From positions 1 to 64,000 of the forward strand of contig NZ_NTGE01000213.1 of the NCBI RefSeq assembly GCF_002291145.1: a stretch of 64,000 nucleotides of DNA, in the 5' to 3' direction. The stretch comes from Streptomyces sp. SA15 (GTDB lineage: Bacteria > Actinomycetota > Actinomycetes > Streptomycetales > Streptomycetaceae). A program made the translations under genes and the position numbers. The notes under the pieces were generated by a model, which saw nothing but the letters and a program-made list of their open reading frames with translations, was not told where the DNA came from and did no database searches. Below, piece by piece: positions 16,261 to 24,603 of this stretch. Position 1 is the stretch's first letter. Every line of letters begins with the position of its first letter.

Positions 16261-18026
16261 GCCTCGCCGACGCCGTGGCCCACCTCTCCCCCGAGCGCTG
16301 GGAGCAGGCCAACCGCCAACTCCTCCGCAAGGCGCTCGCCGAGTTCGCGCACGAGCGGCTGATCGCGCCGGAGAAGGAAGGCGGTGAGTACGTCGTCCGC
16401 AGCGACGACGGCCTGACCCGCTACCGCTTCACCGCCACCCGCCGCGCCCTCGACCACTGGCAGGTGGACGCCGACTCGATCACCCGCACCCGGAACAGCG
16501 CCGAACTCCCGCTCGCCGCCCTGGACTTCTTCATCGAGCTGAAGCAGACACTGGGCCTGAGCGACGAGATCCTGCCGGTCTACCTGGAGGAGATCTCCTC
16601 GACCCTCTCCGGCACCTGCTACAAGCTCACCAAGCCGCAGGTCCCGGTCGCCGAGCTCACGAAGAGCGGCTTCCAGGACATCGAGACCGGCATGACCGAG
16701 GGCCACCCCTGCTTCGTCGCCAACAACGGGCGGCTCGGCTTCGGGATCCACGAGTACCTGTCGTACGCCCCCGAGACCGCGAGCCCGGTCCGGCTGGTGT
16801 GGCTGGCCGCGCACCGCTCGCGGGCGGCGTTCACGGCGGGCGTCGGGATCGAGTACGAGTCCTTCCTGCGGGACGAGCTGGGCGATGTGACGCTGAACCG
16901 TTTCCGCGACACACTCTCGGACCAGGGCCTCGACCCCGCCGACTACCTGCTCATCCCCGTCCACCCCTGGCAGTGGTGGAACAAGCTCACCGTCACCTTC
17001 GCCGCCGAGATCGCTCGTGGCCACCTCGTCTGCCTGGGCGAGGGCGACGACGAGTACCTGGCCCAGCAGTCCATCCGTACCTTCTTCAACCACTCGCATC
17101 CCGAGAAGCACTACGTGAAGACGGCCCTGTCCGTCCTCAACATGGGCTTCATGCGCGGTCTGTCGGCCGCCTACATGGAGGCGACCCCGGCGATCAACGA
17201 CTGGCTCGGCCAGCTGATCGAGGGCGACCCGGTGCTGAAGTCGACGGGCCTGTCGATCATCCGCGAGCGGGCTGCCGTGGGCTACCGGCACCTGGAGTAC
17301 GAGGCGGCGACGGACCGCTACTCGCCGTACCGGAAGATGCTCGCCGCGCTCTGGCGGGAGAGCCCGGTCTCCTCCCTCCAGGACGGCGAGTCCCTCGCCA
17401 CCATGGCCTCCCTCGTCCACATGGACCACGAGGGCGCGTCCTTCGCGGGCGCGCTGATCGAGCAGTCCGGACTCACCCCGACGGAGTGGCTGCGCCGCTA
17501 CCTGCGGGCGTACTTCACCCCGCTGCTGCACAGCTTCTACGCCTACGACCTGGTGTTCATGCCGCACGGCGAGAACGTGATCCTGGTCCTGAAGGACGGC
17601 GTGGTCCAGCGCGCGATCTACAAGGACATCGCCGAGGAGATCGCCGTCATGGACCCGGACGCGGTGCTGCCGCCCGAGGTGCAGCGCATCCGGGTCGAGG
17701 TCCCCGAGGACAAGAAGCTCCTGTCGATCTTCACGGACGTCTTCGACTGCTTCTTCCGCTTCCTCGCGGCGAACCTCGCCACCGAGGGGGTCCTGGAGGA
17801 GGAGGACTTCTGGCGGACGGTCGCGGAGGTGACCCGCGACTACCAGCGCTCGGTGCCCGAACTCGCCGACAAGTTCAAGCAGTACGACATGTTCACCCCC
17901 GAGTTCGCGCTGTCCTGCCTCAACCGCCTCCAGCTGCGCAACAACGAGCAGATGGTGGACCTGGCGGACCCGGCGGCCGCGCTTCAGCTGATCGGCAACC
18001 TGGAGAACCCCATCGCGGGGCTGTAG
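16257..18026 (+). CDS. desD: Desferrioxamine synthetase DesD (NIS synthetase)
   Basis: ATP-dependent joining and cyclisation of N-hydroxy-N-succinylcadaverine units to desferrioxamine. It has 589 residues with an IucA/IucC domain: substrate/ATP stretches EEISSTLSGTCYKLTKPQ and LIPVHPWQWWNKL, then RTFFNHSHPEKHYVKTALSV and a C-terminal FhuF-like helical domain with YAYDLVFMPHGENVILVLK. It is the last gene of the operon; a strong terminator follows 18 bp after the stop. Confidence 0.95.
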   Translation: MSLADAVAHLSPERWEQANRQLLRKALAEFAHERLIAPEKEGGEYVVRSDDGLTRYRFTATRRALDHWQVDADSITRTRNSAELPLAALDFFIELKQTLGLSDEILPVYLEEISSTLSGTCYKLTKPQVPVAELTKSGFQDIETGMTEGHPCFVANNGRLGFGIHEYLSYAPETASPVRLVWLAAHRSRAAFTAGVGIEYESFLRDELGDVTLNRFRDTLSDQGLDPADYLLIPVHPWQWWNKLTVTFAAEIARGHLVCLGEGDDEYLAQQSIRTFFNHSHPEKHYVKTALSVLNMGFMRGLSAAYMEATPAINDWLGQLIEGDPVLKSTGLSIIRERAAVGYRHLEYEAATDRYSPYRKMLAALWRESPVSSLQDGESLATMASLVHMDHEGASFAGALIEQSGLTPTEWLRRYLRAYFTPLLHSFYAYDLVFMPHGENVILVLKDGVVQRAIYKDIAEEIAVMDPDAVLPPEVQRIRVEVPEDKKLLSIFTDVFDCFFRFLAANLATEGVLEEEDFWRTVAEVTRDYQRSVPELADKFKQYDMFTPEFALSCLNRLQLRNNEQMVDLADPAAALQLIGNLENPIAGL

Positions 18027-18044
18027 ACCCCGCCCCCACAGACA

Positions 18045-18083
18045 GACGGGCACCCCGGAGTACGGTCCTCCGGGGTGCCCGTC
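18045..18083 (+). terminator. Terminator of the desABCD operon
   Basis: A perfect 16-bp inverted repeat (GACGGGCACCCCGGAG and its complement) around a 7-base loop, shortly after the desD stop. Confidence 0.88.
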
Positions 18084-18107
18084 GCCTTGGGGTGAAACAA
18101 TCCTTGT

Positions 18108-18986
18108 ATGGCGGAAATCCTCCAGAAGGACGGCACTTGGACCTTCGACGGCGATGCCCTGCGACTGACCCCGGGGCGGGACAAGAACGTCAGTCTGCTC
18201 CGCAAGACCCTCGGTGAACTCGTCGTCCCGCTGGGCGCGTTGGCGGGGATCTCGTTCGAGCAGGGCAAGAAGACCGGGCGGTTGAGGCTGCGGCTGCGCG
18301 ACGGCTCCGATCCGCTGCTGCACGCGACCGGCGGCCGGCTCATCGAGCCGCACGACCCGTACCAGCTGACCGTCGAGTCCGACCGCTACGGCGTCGCCGA
18401 GTACTTCGCGGACGAGGTCCGTAACGCCCTGCTCCTGGACCAGGTCCCGGCCGACCCGGTGGACACGTACCTGCTGCCGGGCCCGGCGATACCGCTGTCG
18501 GTCTCCGCCGGGGACGGCACCGCGCGCTTCGACGGCGAGCGCGTCCGCCTGGACTGGAACTGGAAGACCGATGACTCCAAGGCCGCCGCCGGCACCCGCA
18601 TCCTCGAACTGGCCGACATCGTCGCCGTGGAGTGGCAGCCGTCGGTCGGCCTGGAGAACGGCTACCTCCGCTTCACCGTGCGGAACGCCCCGACCAAGGC
18701 CCCGCCCAAGTACGACCCCAACTCCGTGGACCTGTGGGGCTTCAAGAAGGACCCGCTGATGGCCCTGGTCGCGGCGGCCGTCCAGGCCCGCCTCCCTCAT
18801 CCGGCCGCGGCGGCCCCGAAGGACGTACGACCGCCGCAGCCCGAGCCGACTGCCCCGTCCACCGGCGAGGACGACCACGACGCGCTGCTGCGCCGGCTGC
18901 GGGAGCTCGGCGAGCTGCACCGCACCGGCGTGCTGACCGACGAGGAGTTCGCGATGGCCAAGCAGGCGATCCTCAAGAGGATGTGA
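18108..18986 (+). CDS. DUF4429 and SHOCT domain protein
   Basis: A cytosolic protein of 292 residues. Two repeats of a DUF4429-like, PH-like beta domain are visible: one starts DGTWTFDGDALRLTPGR, the other DGTARFDGERVRLDWNW, each followed by a conserved Gly-rich strand (VPLGALAGISFE; ELADIVAVEWQP). A Pro/Ala linker leads to a C-terminal SHOCT motif (LLRRLRELGELHRTGVLTDEE, residues about 262-282), a short helical element found at protein ends and thought to mediate oligomerisation. The function is unknown. It is isolated from the des operon by the terminator and convergent with the phosphoesterase gene. Confidence 0.85.
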   Translation: MAEILQKDGTWTFDGDALRLTPGRDKNVSLLRKTLGELVVPLGALAGISFEQGKKTGRLRLRLRDGSDPLLHATGGRLIEPHDPYQLTVESDRYGVAEYFADEVRNALLLDQVPADPVDTYLLPGPAIPLSVSAGDGTARFDGERVRLDWNWKTDDSKAAAGTRILELADIVAVEWQPSVGLENGYLRFTVRNAPTKAPPKYDPNSVDLWGFKKDPLMALVAAAVQARLPHPAAAAPKDVRPPQPEPTAPSTGEDDHDALLRRLRELGELHRTGVLTDEEFAMAKQAILKRM

Positions 18987-19014
18987 TGCAGGGAGTTGCT
19001 TCGCCCTGCGTCAC
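18983..19014. terminator. Bidirectional terminator overlapping both convergent stop codons
   Basis: An 11-bp stem (GTGATGCAGGG with CCCTGCGTCAC, one G-T pair) and a 10-base loop. The arms include the stop codons of the DUF4429 gene and of the phosphoesterase gene. Confidence 0.7.
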
Positions 19015-20594
19015 CTCACCCTGCGCGCCACCGTGAAGTGGTCGACCTGCTCGCCGGTCTCGGCGATGCCCCGCACCTTCAGCGTGGCCGTACGGCCCGC
19101 GGCGGCCGGGGTGACGTCCACGCGCAGGAAGGAGTAGTCGAGGTAGCGCACCCGGGACCAGGCGACGGTCTCCTTCTGCTGGGCGCCGTCCGCGAGGCAG
19201 ACGAAGGACGCGACGGCGTCGTCGTCCTTCACATGGCCCTCGTAGGACTGGTCGGCGCTGAAGGCGTACAGGCTGCGGCCGGCCGCGCCCGCCGTCACGT
19301 AGACCACGCCGTCCGTCTCGGGGTACGCGGTGCCGCCGATCGGGAGCTGCCTGGTGACCTCGCCGCCCTTGATGACGTCCGTGCGCTCGTAGACGTGGTT
19401 GTGGCCGTTGATGACGAGGTCGACGGTGTACTTCTCGAACAGCGGCACCCACTCCTGGCGCACGCCCCCCTCCGAGGCGTGCGAGGTGGAGGTGCAGTAG
19501 GCGCAATGGTGGAAGAAGACGACGACGAAGTCGACGTCCTTCGACGCCCGGTACTTCTTCAGCTGAGCCTCCAGCCATTTGGTCTGGGTGCCGCCGGAGA
19601 TGCCGAGGTTGGCCGGGATCTCGAAGGAGATGTCGTTGGCGTCGAGCGAGATGACCGCGGTGTTGCCGTAGACGAAGGAGTAGACGCCGGGCAGGTTCTT
19701 GCTGTCGGGCCCGTTGTCGGGGACTGTCCAGCGGGCCTCCTCGCCGCCGTAGCCGTTCGGCGAGTACCAGGCCTCCATGTCGTGGTTGCCGTACGCCGGC
19801 ATCCACGGGACCTGCTTGGCGACGGACTCCGTCTGGTACAGGAACTGGTCCCACACGCGCGAGTCGAAGCCCGTGTCGGAGGTCTTGCCCTGCCCGGCCG
19901 GGTCGCCGTAGGCGATGTCACCGGCGTGCAGATGGAAGGCGGGGTTCTGGGCGAGGATCAGGGCGTCGTTGGCGAGGCCGTGGTAGCTGACGCCCTGGTC
20001 GCCGAAGGCCGTGAAGGTGAAGGGGGCCTTGTGGGCGGGGGCGGTGGTGAAGGTGCCGAGGGTGCCGAGCAGGTGGGGCTCGGCGGGGTCGAAGCCGGTG
20101 TGGCCGACTCCGTAGTAGTACGTCTTGCCGGGGCGCAGGTTCGTGAGCCGGGCGTGGACGTAGTACTGGGTGTGGTCGGCGCTCGCGCCGACGCCGGCCG
20201 GGGTGTACAGGGTGCGCACCTCGGCGTCGATCTTGCGGGAGAGGTCCCAGGGGTGGCCGCCGACCCGGATGAAGGGCTTCCTGACGGCGACCGGGACCTG
20301 CCAGGAGACGGTGATCTCGGTGCGCGGGTCGTTGCCGTAGGCGAGGTGGCGGCCGAAGGGGGCGACGAGGGCGCCGTCGACGGTCTCGGTCGCGGGAGCG
20401 ACCGCCGGGGTCTTCACGGCGGCCTGTGCGGTGGCACCCGGCACGAACGCGCCACCCGCGACGGCGCCCAGCGTGACCGCGCCGCCCCTGATCATCGTGC
20501 GCCGGGAGAATCTGGCGCACAGGTACTCGTGCTGCTCGGCCATGCTCATGCCTTCGGCGAGCCGCTCGGGTACGCCCATACGAGGAATGTCCAT
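19011..20594 (-). CDS. Tat-exported metallophosphoesterase (purple acid phosphatase-like)
   Basis: A secreted phosphoesterase of 527 residues. The N-terminus has a twin-arginine signal (FSRRTMIRGGAVTLGAVAGG) ending near ATAQAA. A fibronectin-like purple acid phosphatase N-domain follows (about residues 60-190, with ITVSWQVPV and LRPGKTYYYGVGHTG). The two-metal centre motifs are all present in order: GDQG, HAGDIAYGD, YGNHDME, FFHHCAYC and NGHNHVYER. Start ATG 20594 keeps about 27 residues ahead of the Tat motif; nearer in-frame ATGs exist and no ribosome binding site is strong. It probably scavenges phosphate from organic esters. No clear PHO box was found upstream. Confidence 0.9.
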   Translation of the reverse strand: MDIPRMGVPERLAEGMSMAEQHEYLCARFSRRTMIRGGAVTLGAVAGGAFVPGATAQAAVKTPAVAPATETVDGALVAPFGRHLAYGNDPRTEITVSWQVPVAVRKPFIRVGGHPWDLSRKIDAEVRTLYTPAGVGASADHTQYYVHARLTNLRPGKTYYYGVGHTGFDPAEPHLLGTLGTFTTAPAHKAPFTFTAFGDQGVSYHGLANDALILAQNPAFHLHAGDIAYGDPAGQGKTSDTGFDSRVWDQFLYQTESVAKQVPWMPAYGNHDMEAWYSPNGYGGEEARWTVPDNGPDSKNLPGVYSFVYGNTAVISLDANDISFEIPANLGISGGTQTKWLEAQLKKYRASKDVDFVVVFFHHCAYCTSTSHASEGGVRQEWVPLFEKYTVDLVINGHNHVYERTDVIKGGEVTRQLPIGGTAYPETDGVVYVTAGAAGRSLYAFSADQSYEGHVKDDDAVASFVCLADGAQQKETVAWSRVRYLDYSFLRVDVTPAAAGRTATLKVRGIAETGEQVDHFTVARRVR

Positions 20595-20744
20595 GAGGTC
20601 ACAAGCTGCACACCCCACACATCTGCCCGGGGAACAACCGGCCAAAGGACTCCCATGGGCGCCCCATAAGTGCTCCAACACGCCCCTGCCCGAAATCGGG
20701 CAGGATTCTTGCGAAACTGTCGCCGGTACCCCAGGATCTACCGG

Positions 20745-21002
20745 GTGCACGACGAACTTGTCGATCATCTGACGCGGTCCACGCCCCTCAGCCGGGGCGA
20801 GGCGCTGCGTGTGATCCAGGACGTCCTCGCCTACTTCGACGAGACGACCGAGGACTACGTCCGTCGCCGCCACCGCGAGCTGCAGGCCCAGGGCCTGGTG
20901 AACGCGACGATCTTCGAACGGATCGGGGCGGACCTGCAGTACCGGGCGGTCGCACCGCCGGAGCTCACCCTCCGGCAGCTGCGCCGCATGGTCTACGGCT
21001 GA
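20745..21002 (+). CDS. Small conserved actinobacterial protein, DUF6104-like
   Basis: A protein of 85 residues starting at GTG 20745, supported by AGGA at the right distance; the longer frame to 20670 is not. It is helical and highly charged: HDELVDHLTRSTPLSRGEAL, VIQDVLAYFDETTEDYVRRR and a C-terminal PPELTLRQLRRMVYG. The HTRSTPLS-type opening and YFDET motif recall small conserved Streptomyces proteins of unknown function. The stop codon lies inside the first unit of a 14-bp tandem repeat. The glmS gene follows 69 bp downstream. Confidence 0.8.
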   Translation: MHDELVDHLTRSTPLSRGEALRVIQDVLAYFDETTEDYVRRRHRELQAQGLVNATIFERIGADLQYRAVAPPELTLRQLRRMVYG

Positions 21003-21039
21003 TCCATCGAAGCTGATCCATCGAAGCTGATCCATCGAA
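20998..21039. repeat. Three perfect tandem copies of a 14-bp unit
   Basis: GCTGATCCATCGAA is repeated three times without mismatch between the small conserved gene and glmS. The TGA of the upstream gene is part of the first unit, and because 14 is not a multiple of 3 the three TGAs fall in three different frames. Confidence 0.9.
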
Positions 21040-21071
21040 AACGACTGCGAAACGCTGAGGAATACCTATAT

Positions 21072-22889
21072 ATGTGCGGAATCGTCGGTTACATCGGGAG
21101 GCGCGACGTGGCGCCCCTGCTGCTGGAGGGCCTCCAGCGGCTGGAGTACCGGGGCTACGACTCGGCGGGCATCGCCGTCACGTCACCGAAGGCGTCCGGC
21201 CTGAAGACGGTCAAGGCCAAGGGCCGCGTCCGTGACCTGGAGGCGAAGGTCCCGGCGCGCTTCAAGGGCACGACCGGCATCGCCCACACCCGCTGGGCGA
21301 CCCACGGCGCCCCCTCCGACGTGAACGCGCACCCGCACCTCGACGCCGAGGGCAAGGTCGCCGTCGTCCACAACGGCATCATCGACAACGCCTCCGACCT
21401 GCGCCGCAAGCTGGAGGCGGACGGCGTCGAGTTCCTCTCCGAGACGGACACCGAGGTCCTCACCCACCTCATCGCCCGCTCCCAGGCCGTCAAGCTGGAG
21501 GACAAGGTCCGCGAGACCCTGCGGGTCATCGAGGGCACGTACGGCATCGCCGTCCTGCACGCCGACTTCCCCGACCGGATCGTCGTCGCCCGCAACGGCT
21601 CGCCGGTCGTCCTCGGCATCGGCGAGAAGGAGATGTTCGTCGCCTCGGACATCGCCGCCCTGGTCACCCACACCCGCCAGATAGTCACGCTGGACGACGG
21701 CGAGATGGCCACCCTCAAGGCCGACGACTTCCGCACCTACACCACGGAGGGCACCCGCACCACGGCCGAGCCCACCACCGTGGAGTGGGAGGCCGCGTCC
21801 TACGACATGGGCGGCCACGACACCTACATGCACAAGGAGATCCACGAGCAGGCCGACGCCGTGGACCGCGTGCTGCGCGGCCGCATCGACGACCGCTTCT
21901 CCACTGTGCACCTCGGCGGCCTCAACCTGGACGCCCGCGAGGCACGCCGGATCCGCCGCGTGAAGATCCTCGGCTGCGGCACCTCGTACCACGCGGGCAT
22001 GATCGGCGCCCAGATGATCGAGGAGCTGGCCCGCATCCCGGCAGACGCGGAGCCCGCTTCCGAATTCCGCTACCGCAACGCGGTCGTCGACCCCGACACC
22101 CTCTACGTCGCCGTGTCGCAGTCCGGTGAGACGTACGACGTACTCGCGGCCGTCCAGGAGCTGAAGCGCAAGGGCGCGCGGGTCCTGGGCGTCGTGAACG
22201 TCGTCGGCTCGGCGATCGCCCGCGAGGCCGACGGCGGCATCTACGTCCACGCGGGCCCGGAGGTCTGCGTCGTCTCGACGAAGTGCTTTACGAACACGAC
22301 GGTCGCCTTCGCGCTCCTGGCCCTCCACCTCGGCCGCACCCGCGACCTCTCCGTCCGCGACGGCAAGCGGATCATCGAGGGCCTGCGGAAGCTGCCCGGC
22401 CAGATCTCCGAGATGCTGGAGCAGGAGGAGGAGATCAAGAAGCTGGCCCAGGAGTACGCCGAGGCCCGCTCGATGCTCTTCATCGGCCGCGTCCGGGGCT
22501 ACCCGGTGGCCCGCGAGGCCTCCCTGAAGCTCAAGGAGGTCTCGTACATCCACGCCGAGGCCTACCCGGCCTCCGAGCTCAAGCACGGCCCCCTGGCCCT
22601 CATCGAGCCCGCCCTCCCCACGGTCGCGATCGTCCCCGACGACGACCTCCTGGAGAAGAACCGCGCCGCCCTGGAGGAGATCAAGGCTCGCAGCGGCAAG
22701 ATCCTCGCGGTGGCCCACCAGGACCAGGAGAAGGCCGACCAGACGATCGTGGTCCCGAAGAACGAGGACGAACTGGACCCGATCCTCATGGGCATCCCCC
22801 TCCAACTCCTCGCGTACCACACGGCATTGTCCCTGGGCAGGGACATCGACAAGCCGAGGAACCTCGCCAAGTCGGTGACGGTGGAGTAG
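21072..22889 (+). CDS. glmS: Glutamine-fructose-6-phosphate aminotransferase GlmS
   Basis: Makes glucosamine-6-phosphate from fructose-6-phosphate and glutamine, the entry to peptidoglycan amino sugars. It has 605 residues, the normal length. The N-terminal glutaminase starts MCGIVGYIG with the nucleophile Cys directly after Met. Two SIS domains follow, with GCGTSYHAG and SQSGETYDV in the first and an EAYPASELKHGPLALIE stretch in the isomerase region, and the C-terminus ends RNLAKSVTVE as usual. No glmS ribozyme or riboswitch is visible upstream. The gene is alone; the 62-bp element and a terminator follow. Confidence 0.96.
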   Translation: MCGIVGYIGRRDVAPLLLEGLQRLEYRGYDSAGIAVTSPKASGLKTVKAKGRVRDLEAKVPARFKGTTGIAHTRWATHGAPSDVNAHPHLDAEGKVAVVHNGIIDNASDLRRKLEADGVEFLSETDTEVLTHLIARSQAVKLEDKVRETLRVIEGTYGIAVLHADFPDRIVVARNGSPVVLGIGEKEMFVASDIAALVTHTRQIVTLDDGEMATLKADDFRTYTTEGTRTTAEPTTVEWEAASYDMGGHDTYMHKEIHEQADAVDRVLRGRIDDRFSTVHLGGLNLDAREARRIRRVKILGCGTSYHAGMIGAQMIEELARIPADAEPASEFRYRNAVVDPDTLYVAVSQSGETYDVLAAVQELKRKGARVLGVVNVVGSAIAREADGGIYVHAGPEVCVVSTKCFTNTTVAFALLALHLGRTRDLSVRDGKRIIEGLRKLPGQISEMLEQEEEIKKLAQEYAEARSMLFIGRVRGYPVAREASLKLKEVSYIHAEAYPASELKHGPLALIEPALPTVAIVPDDDLLEKNRAALEEIKARSGKILAVAHQDQEKADQTIVVPKNEDELDPILMGIPLQLLAYHTALSLGRDIDKPRNLAKSVTVE

Positions 22890-22915
22890 AAAATCCACCC
22901 GGCGGCGGAAGCGAT

Positions 22916-22977
22916 AATTGAGGAACCCCCACGGCGAGCAACCACGTCCGCGAGAGCGGCGCCGGTTTAGGCGCAAA
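22916..22977 (+). repeat. 62-bp dispersed element, copy B, downstream of glmS
   Basis: It matches copy A (4012-4073, opposite strand) at 60 of 62 positions. Here it is not in front of a plus-strand gene but 27 bp after the glmS stop and just before a strong terminator. That would suit a short independent RNA or a structured 3' end of the glmS transcript. A CCGC-GAGA-GCGG hairpin and a GCGCC-GGTTTA-GGCGC hairpin can be drawn. Confidence 0.75.
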
Positions 22978-22983
22978 AAGGGG

Positions 22984-23023
22984 ACGGACCCCCACGTGTG
23001 GCCACCGAACACGGGGGGTCCGT
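22984..23023 (+). terminator. Strong terminator after glmS and the 62-bp element
   Basis: A stem ACGGACCCCC...GGGGGTCCGT is extended inward by CGTGT/ACACG with one bulged A, around a 9-base loop, and followed by TCTC. Confidence 0.88.
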
Positions 23024-23062
23024 TCTCATCACCGGGGGCCGCCCAACCCCCGGCCTGCGCAG

Positions 23063-23620
23063 CTAACCGGTAGCCGTCACCCTCCGGCCGGCAGCGCGTC
23101 GCGGAAGGGCGGTGGGCCAGTGAGCGAGGGCCGCGGTCGCCGCGTACCAGGCCACCGCACCCGCGGCGACGGCGAACCAGCCGCCGACCTGGGTGAGACC
23201 GTCGTTGTCGGCGAAGTTGGCGATCGCCATGAGCAGCAGGGACACGAAGAACAGACCGTAGGCGGCCTGGCCGAGTTGGTCGCCACCCGCGAGGGTGAGA
23301 GACAGCGCCACAAGGGCGAACAGCAGCAGGAACAACCCGGCTGCATTGTCGGAGACCTGCTCAGAGACGGCCCAGGTGAACCAGAGGGCGCCGAGAGCTG
23401 AGAAGGCCGTACCGGTAGCGGCGTCACGCTCGCGGAACGCCAATAGTCCGGCGACGAAGAGGGCGACTCCGCCCACGTACTGCGCGACCGAAACGGCATC
23501 CGCCGCCGTCACGCCGTCGATCACGTCGGTGTGTCCGAGGCCGAAGGCCAACAGGGTGATGCCGAGAGCGAGTCGGCCGACGATCGTAGTGGTGCTTCCC
23601 GCGGAGACGTCATTGTCCAC
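23063..23620 (-). CDS. GPR1/FUN34/YaaH-family membrane protein
   Basis: An integral membrane protein of 185 residues with about six hydrophobic segments, from LALGITLLAFGLG to the last AAGAVAWYAATAAL. The pattern fits the YaaH (SatP) acetate/succinate permease family. The usual N-terminal NPxPLGL signature is not seen; here it reads IVGRLALGITLLAFGLGH, so substrate transport should not be assumed. The start is GTG 23620 with a GGGAG ribosome binding site. Two short palindromes lie upstream, between it and the stress-protein gene. Confidence 0.8.
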   Translation of the reverse strand: MDNDVSAGSTTTIVGRLALGITLLAFGLGHTDVIDGVTAADAVSVAQYVGGVALFVAGLLAFRERDAATGTAFSALGALWFTWAVSEQVSDNAAGLFLLLFALVALSLTLAGGDQLGQAAYGLFFVSLLLMAIANFADNDGLTQVGGWFAVAAGAVAWYAATAALAHWPTALPRRAAGRRVTATG

Positions 23621-23665
23621 GGCGGGCTCCCTTCATGCATGTGCAGTTGTGCGGTGACCGGTATA

Positions 23666-23682
23666 TGCCCTTCACAAGGGCA
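23666..23682. promoter_or_regulatory. Possible operator upstream of the YaaH-type gene
   Basis: A perfect inverted repeat TGCCCTT-CAC-AAGGGCA, 46 bp before the start. A second palindrome TCTAC-GCACGA-GTAGA lies at 23691-23706. The binding protein is unknown. Confidence 0.35.
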
Positions 23683-23770
23683 CAAACACCTCTACGCACG
23701 AGTAGATTTATGCGGCGCACAAAGGGAGTTGGCCGTACCCAGCACGCATCTCACCAGGGAGAACGGCGAG

Positions 23771-24298
23771 TTACGGAATGACAACGACGGGCCGCTTCGC
23801 CCGCTTGGCGAGCCGCCCCGCGACGGAGCCGAAGATCCTGCCCACGATGCCGTGCGTGGAGCCGACGACGATCGCGTCCGCCTCGTACTCCCGGCCCACC
23901 TCTTCGAGCTCGTGGCAGATGTCCCCGCCACGCTCGACGAGGATCCAGGGCACCTCGGCGAGGTAGTCCGCACAGGCCAGCTCGAGGCCGAGCACCTCGG
24001 TGCGGTGATCGGGGACGTCGACGAAGACCGGCGGCTCACAGCCCGCCCACACGGTGGTGGGCAGCCGGTTGGCGACATGGACGATGATCAGGCCCGACCC
24101 GGAGCGATGGGCCATGCCGATGGCGTACGCGAGGGCGCGCTCACTGGATGTGGAGCCGTCGAAGCCCACGACGACGCCGTGCTTGAAGGCGGGGTCGCAG
24201 GATTGGCGTGGCTCTTCCGCCGCCAGGGGATCGGCCGCCGTCGGGTCGGCGACCGGCCGCTTGCGGTCCGCGGGTTCGAAGAATTCGTGACCGGCCAT
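23771..24298 (-). CDS. Universal stress protein (UspA family)
   Basis: A single-domain Usp protein of 175 residues. The fold signatures are HGVVVGFDGSTSSERALAYA at the start of the domain (about residue 40), VHVANRLP after the second strand and the C-terminal ADAIVVGSTHGIVGRIFGSV followed by RPVVVIP. The nucleotide-binding glycine motif is slightly irregular (G-x3-G rather than G-x2-G), so ATP binding is not assured. ATG 24298 was chosen as the nearest start before a charged, unordered leader; the open frame continues upstream. Such proteins act in stress and dormancy, and here there is no obvious operon partner. Confidence 0.88.
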   Translation of the reverse strand: MAGHEFFEPADRKRPVADPTAADPLAAEEPRQSCDPAFKHGVVVGFDGSTSSERALAYAIGMAHRSGSGLIIVHVANRLPTTVWAGCEPPVFVDVPDHRTEVLGLELACADYLAEVPWILVERGGDICHELEEVGREYEADAIVVGSTHGIVGRIFGSVAGRLAKRAKRPVVVIP

Positions 24299-24603
24299 GG
24301 CTGTCTCGGCGTTGTGATCCTTGATCGGGTGGGACGACAGTGTGCGGCTGAGCTGTGTCCGGGAATCATCTTCCCAACCCCATACCCCCAAGGGTACGGC
24401 GGCACGCCTCCTTAGCCCAGATCCCGCCCACGGTGCGTGGGGATTCCAGGGAGCATGCACGAGGGGGCGCCCGTAACGCAATGGTTGCTGCGCTGTACAG
24501 GCGGTTTGCACAGCATTCACTTACGGCCGGGTCACACCGGACACACAGTGACCGATGGATCGAGCACGCGTTGAACTCAGGAGCCACGCCCCAGGGAGCA
24601 CGC
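24299..24603. other. Non-coding region between the stress-protein gene and the small membrane protein gene
   Basis: No gene is seen in these 305 bases. A palindrome TACCC-CCAA-GGGTA at 24383-24396 lies 85 bp upstream of the stress-protein start and resembles operators of copper-sensing CsoR proteins, though this could be chance. A GGGAG ribosome binding site for the next gene is at 24593-24597. Confidence 0.5.

Noticed and set aside
15840..18920. A 1026-codon open frame on the minus strand opposite desC, desD and the DUF4429 gene
   Set aside because: It is antisense to well-supported genes, has a low-complexity Arg/Val/Gly-rich translation and no ribosome binding site. Long shadow frames are usual in very GC-rich DNA.
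20998..21071. glmS riboswitch or ribozyme
   Set aside because: The leader is short and filled by the 14-bp repeat; no ribozyme core is recognisable, and actinobacterial glmS genes are not known for it.
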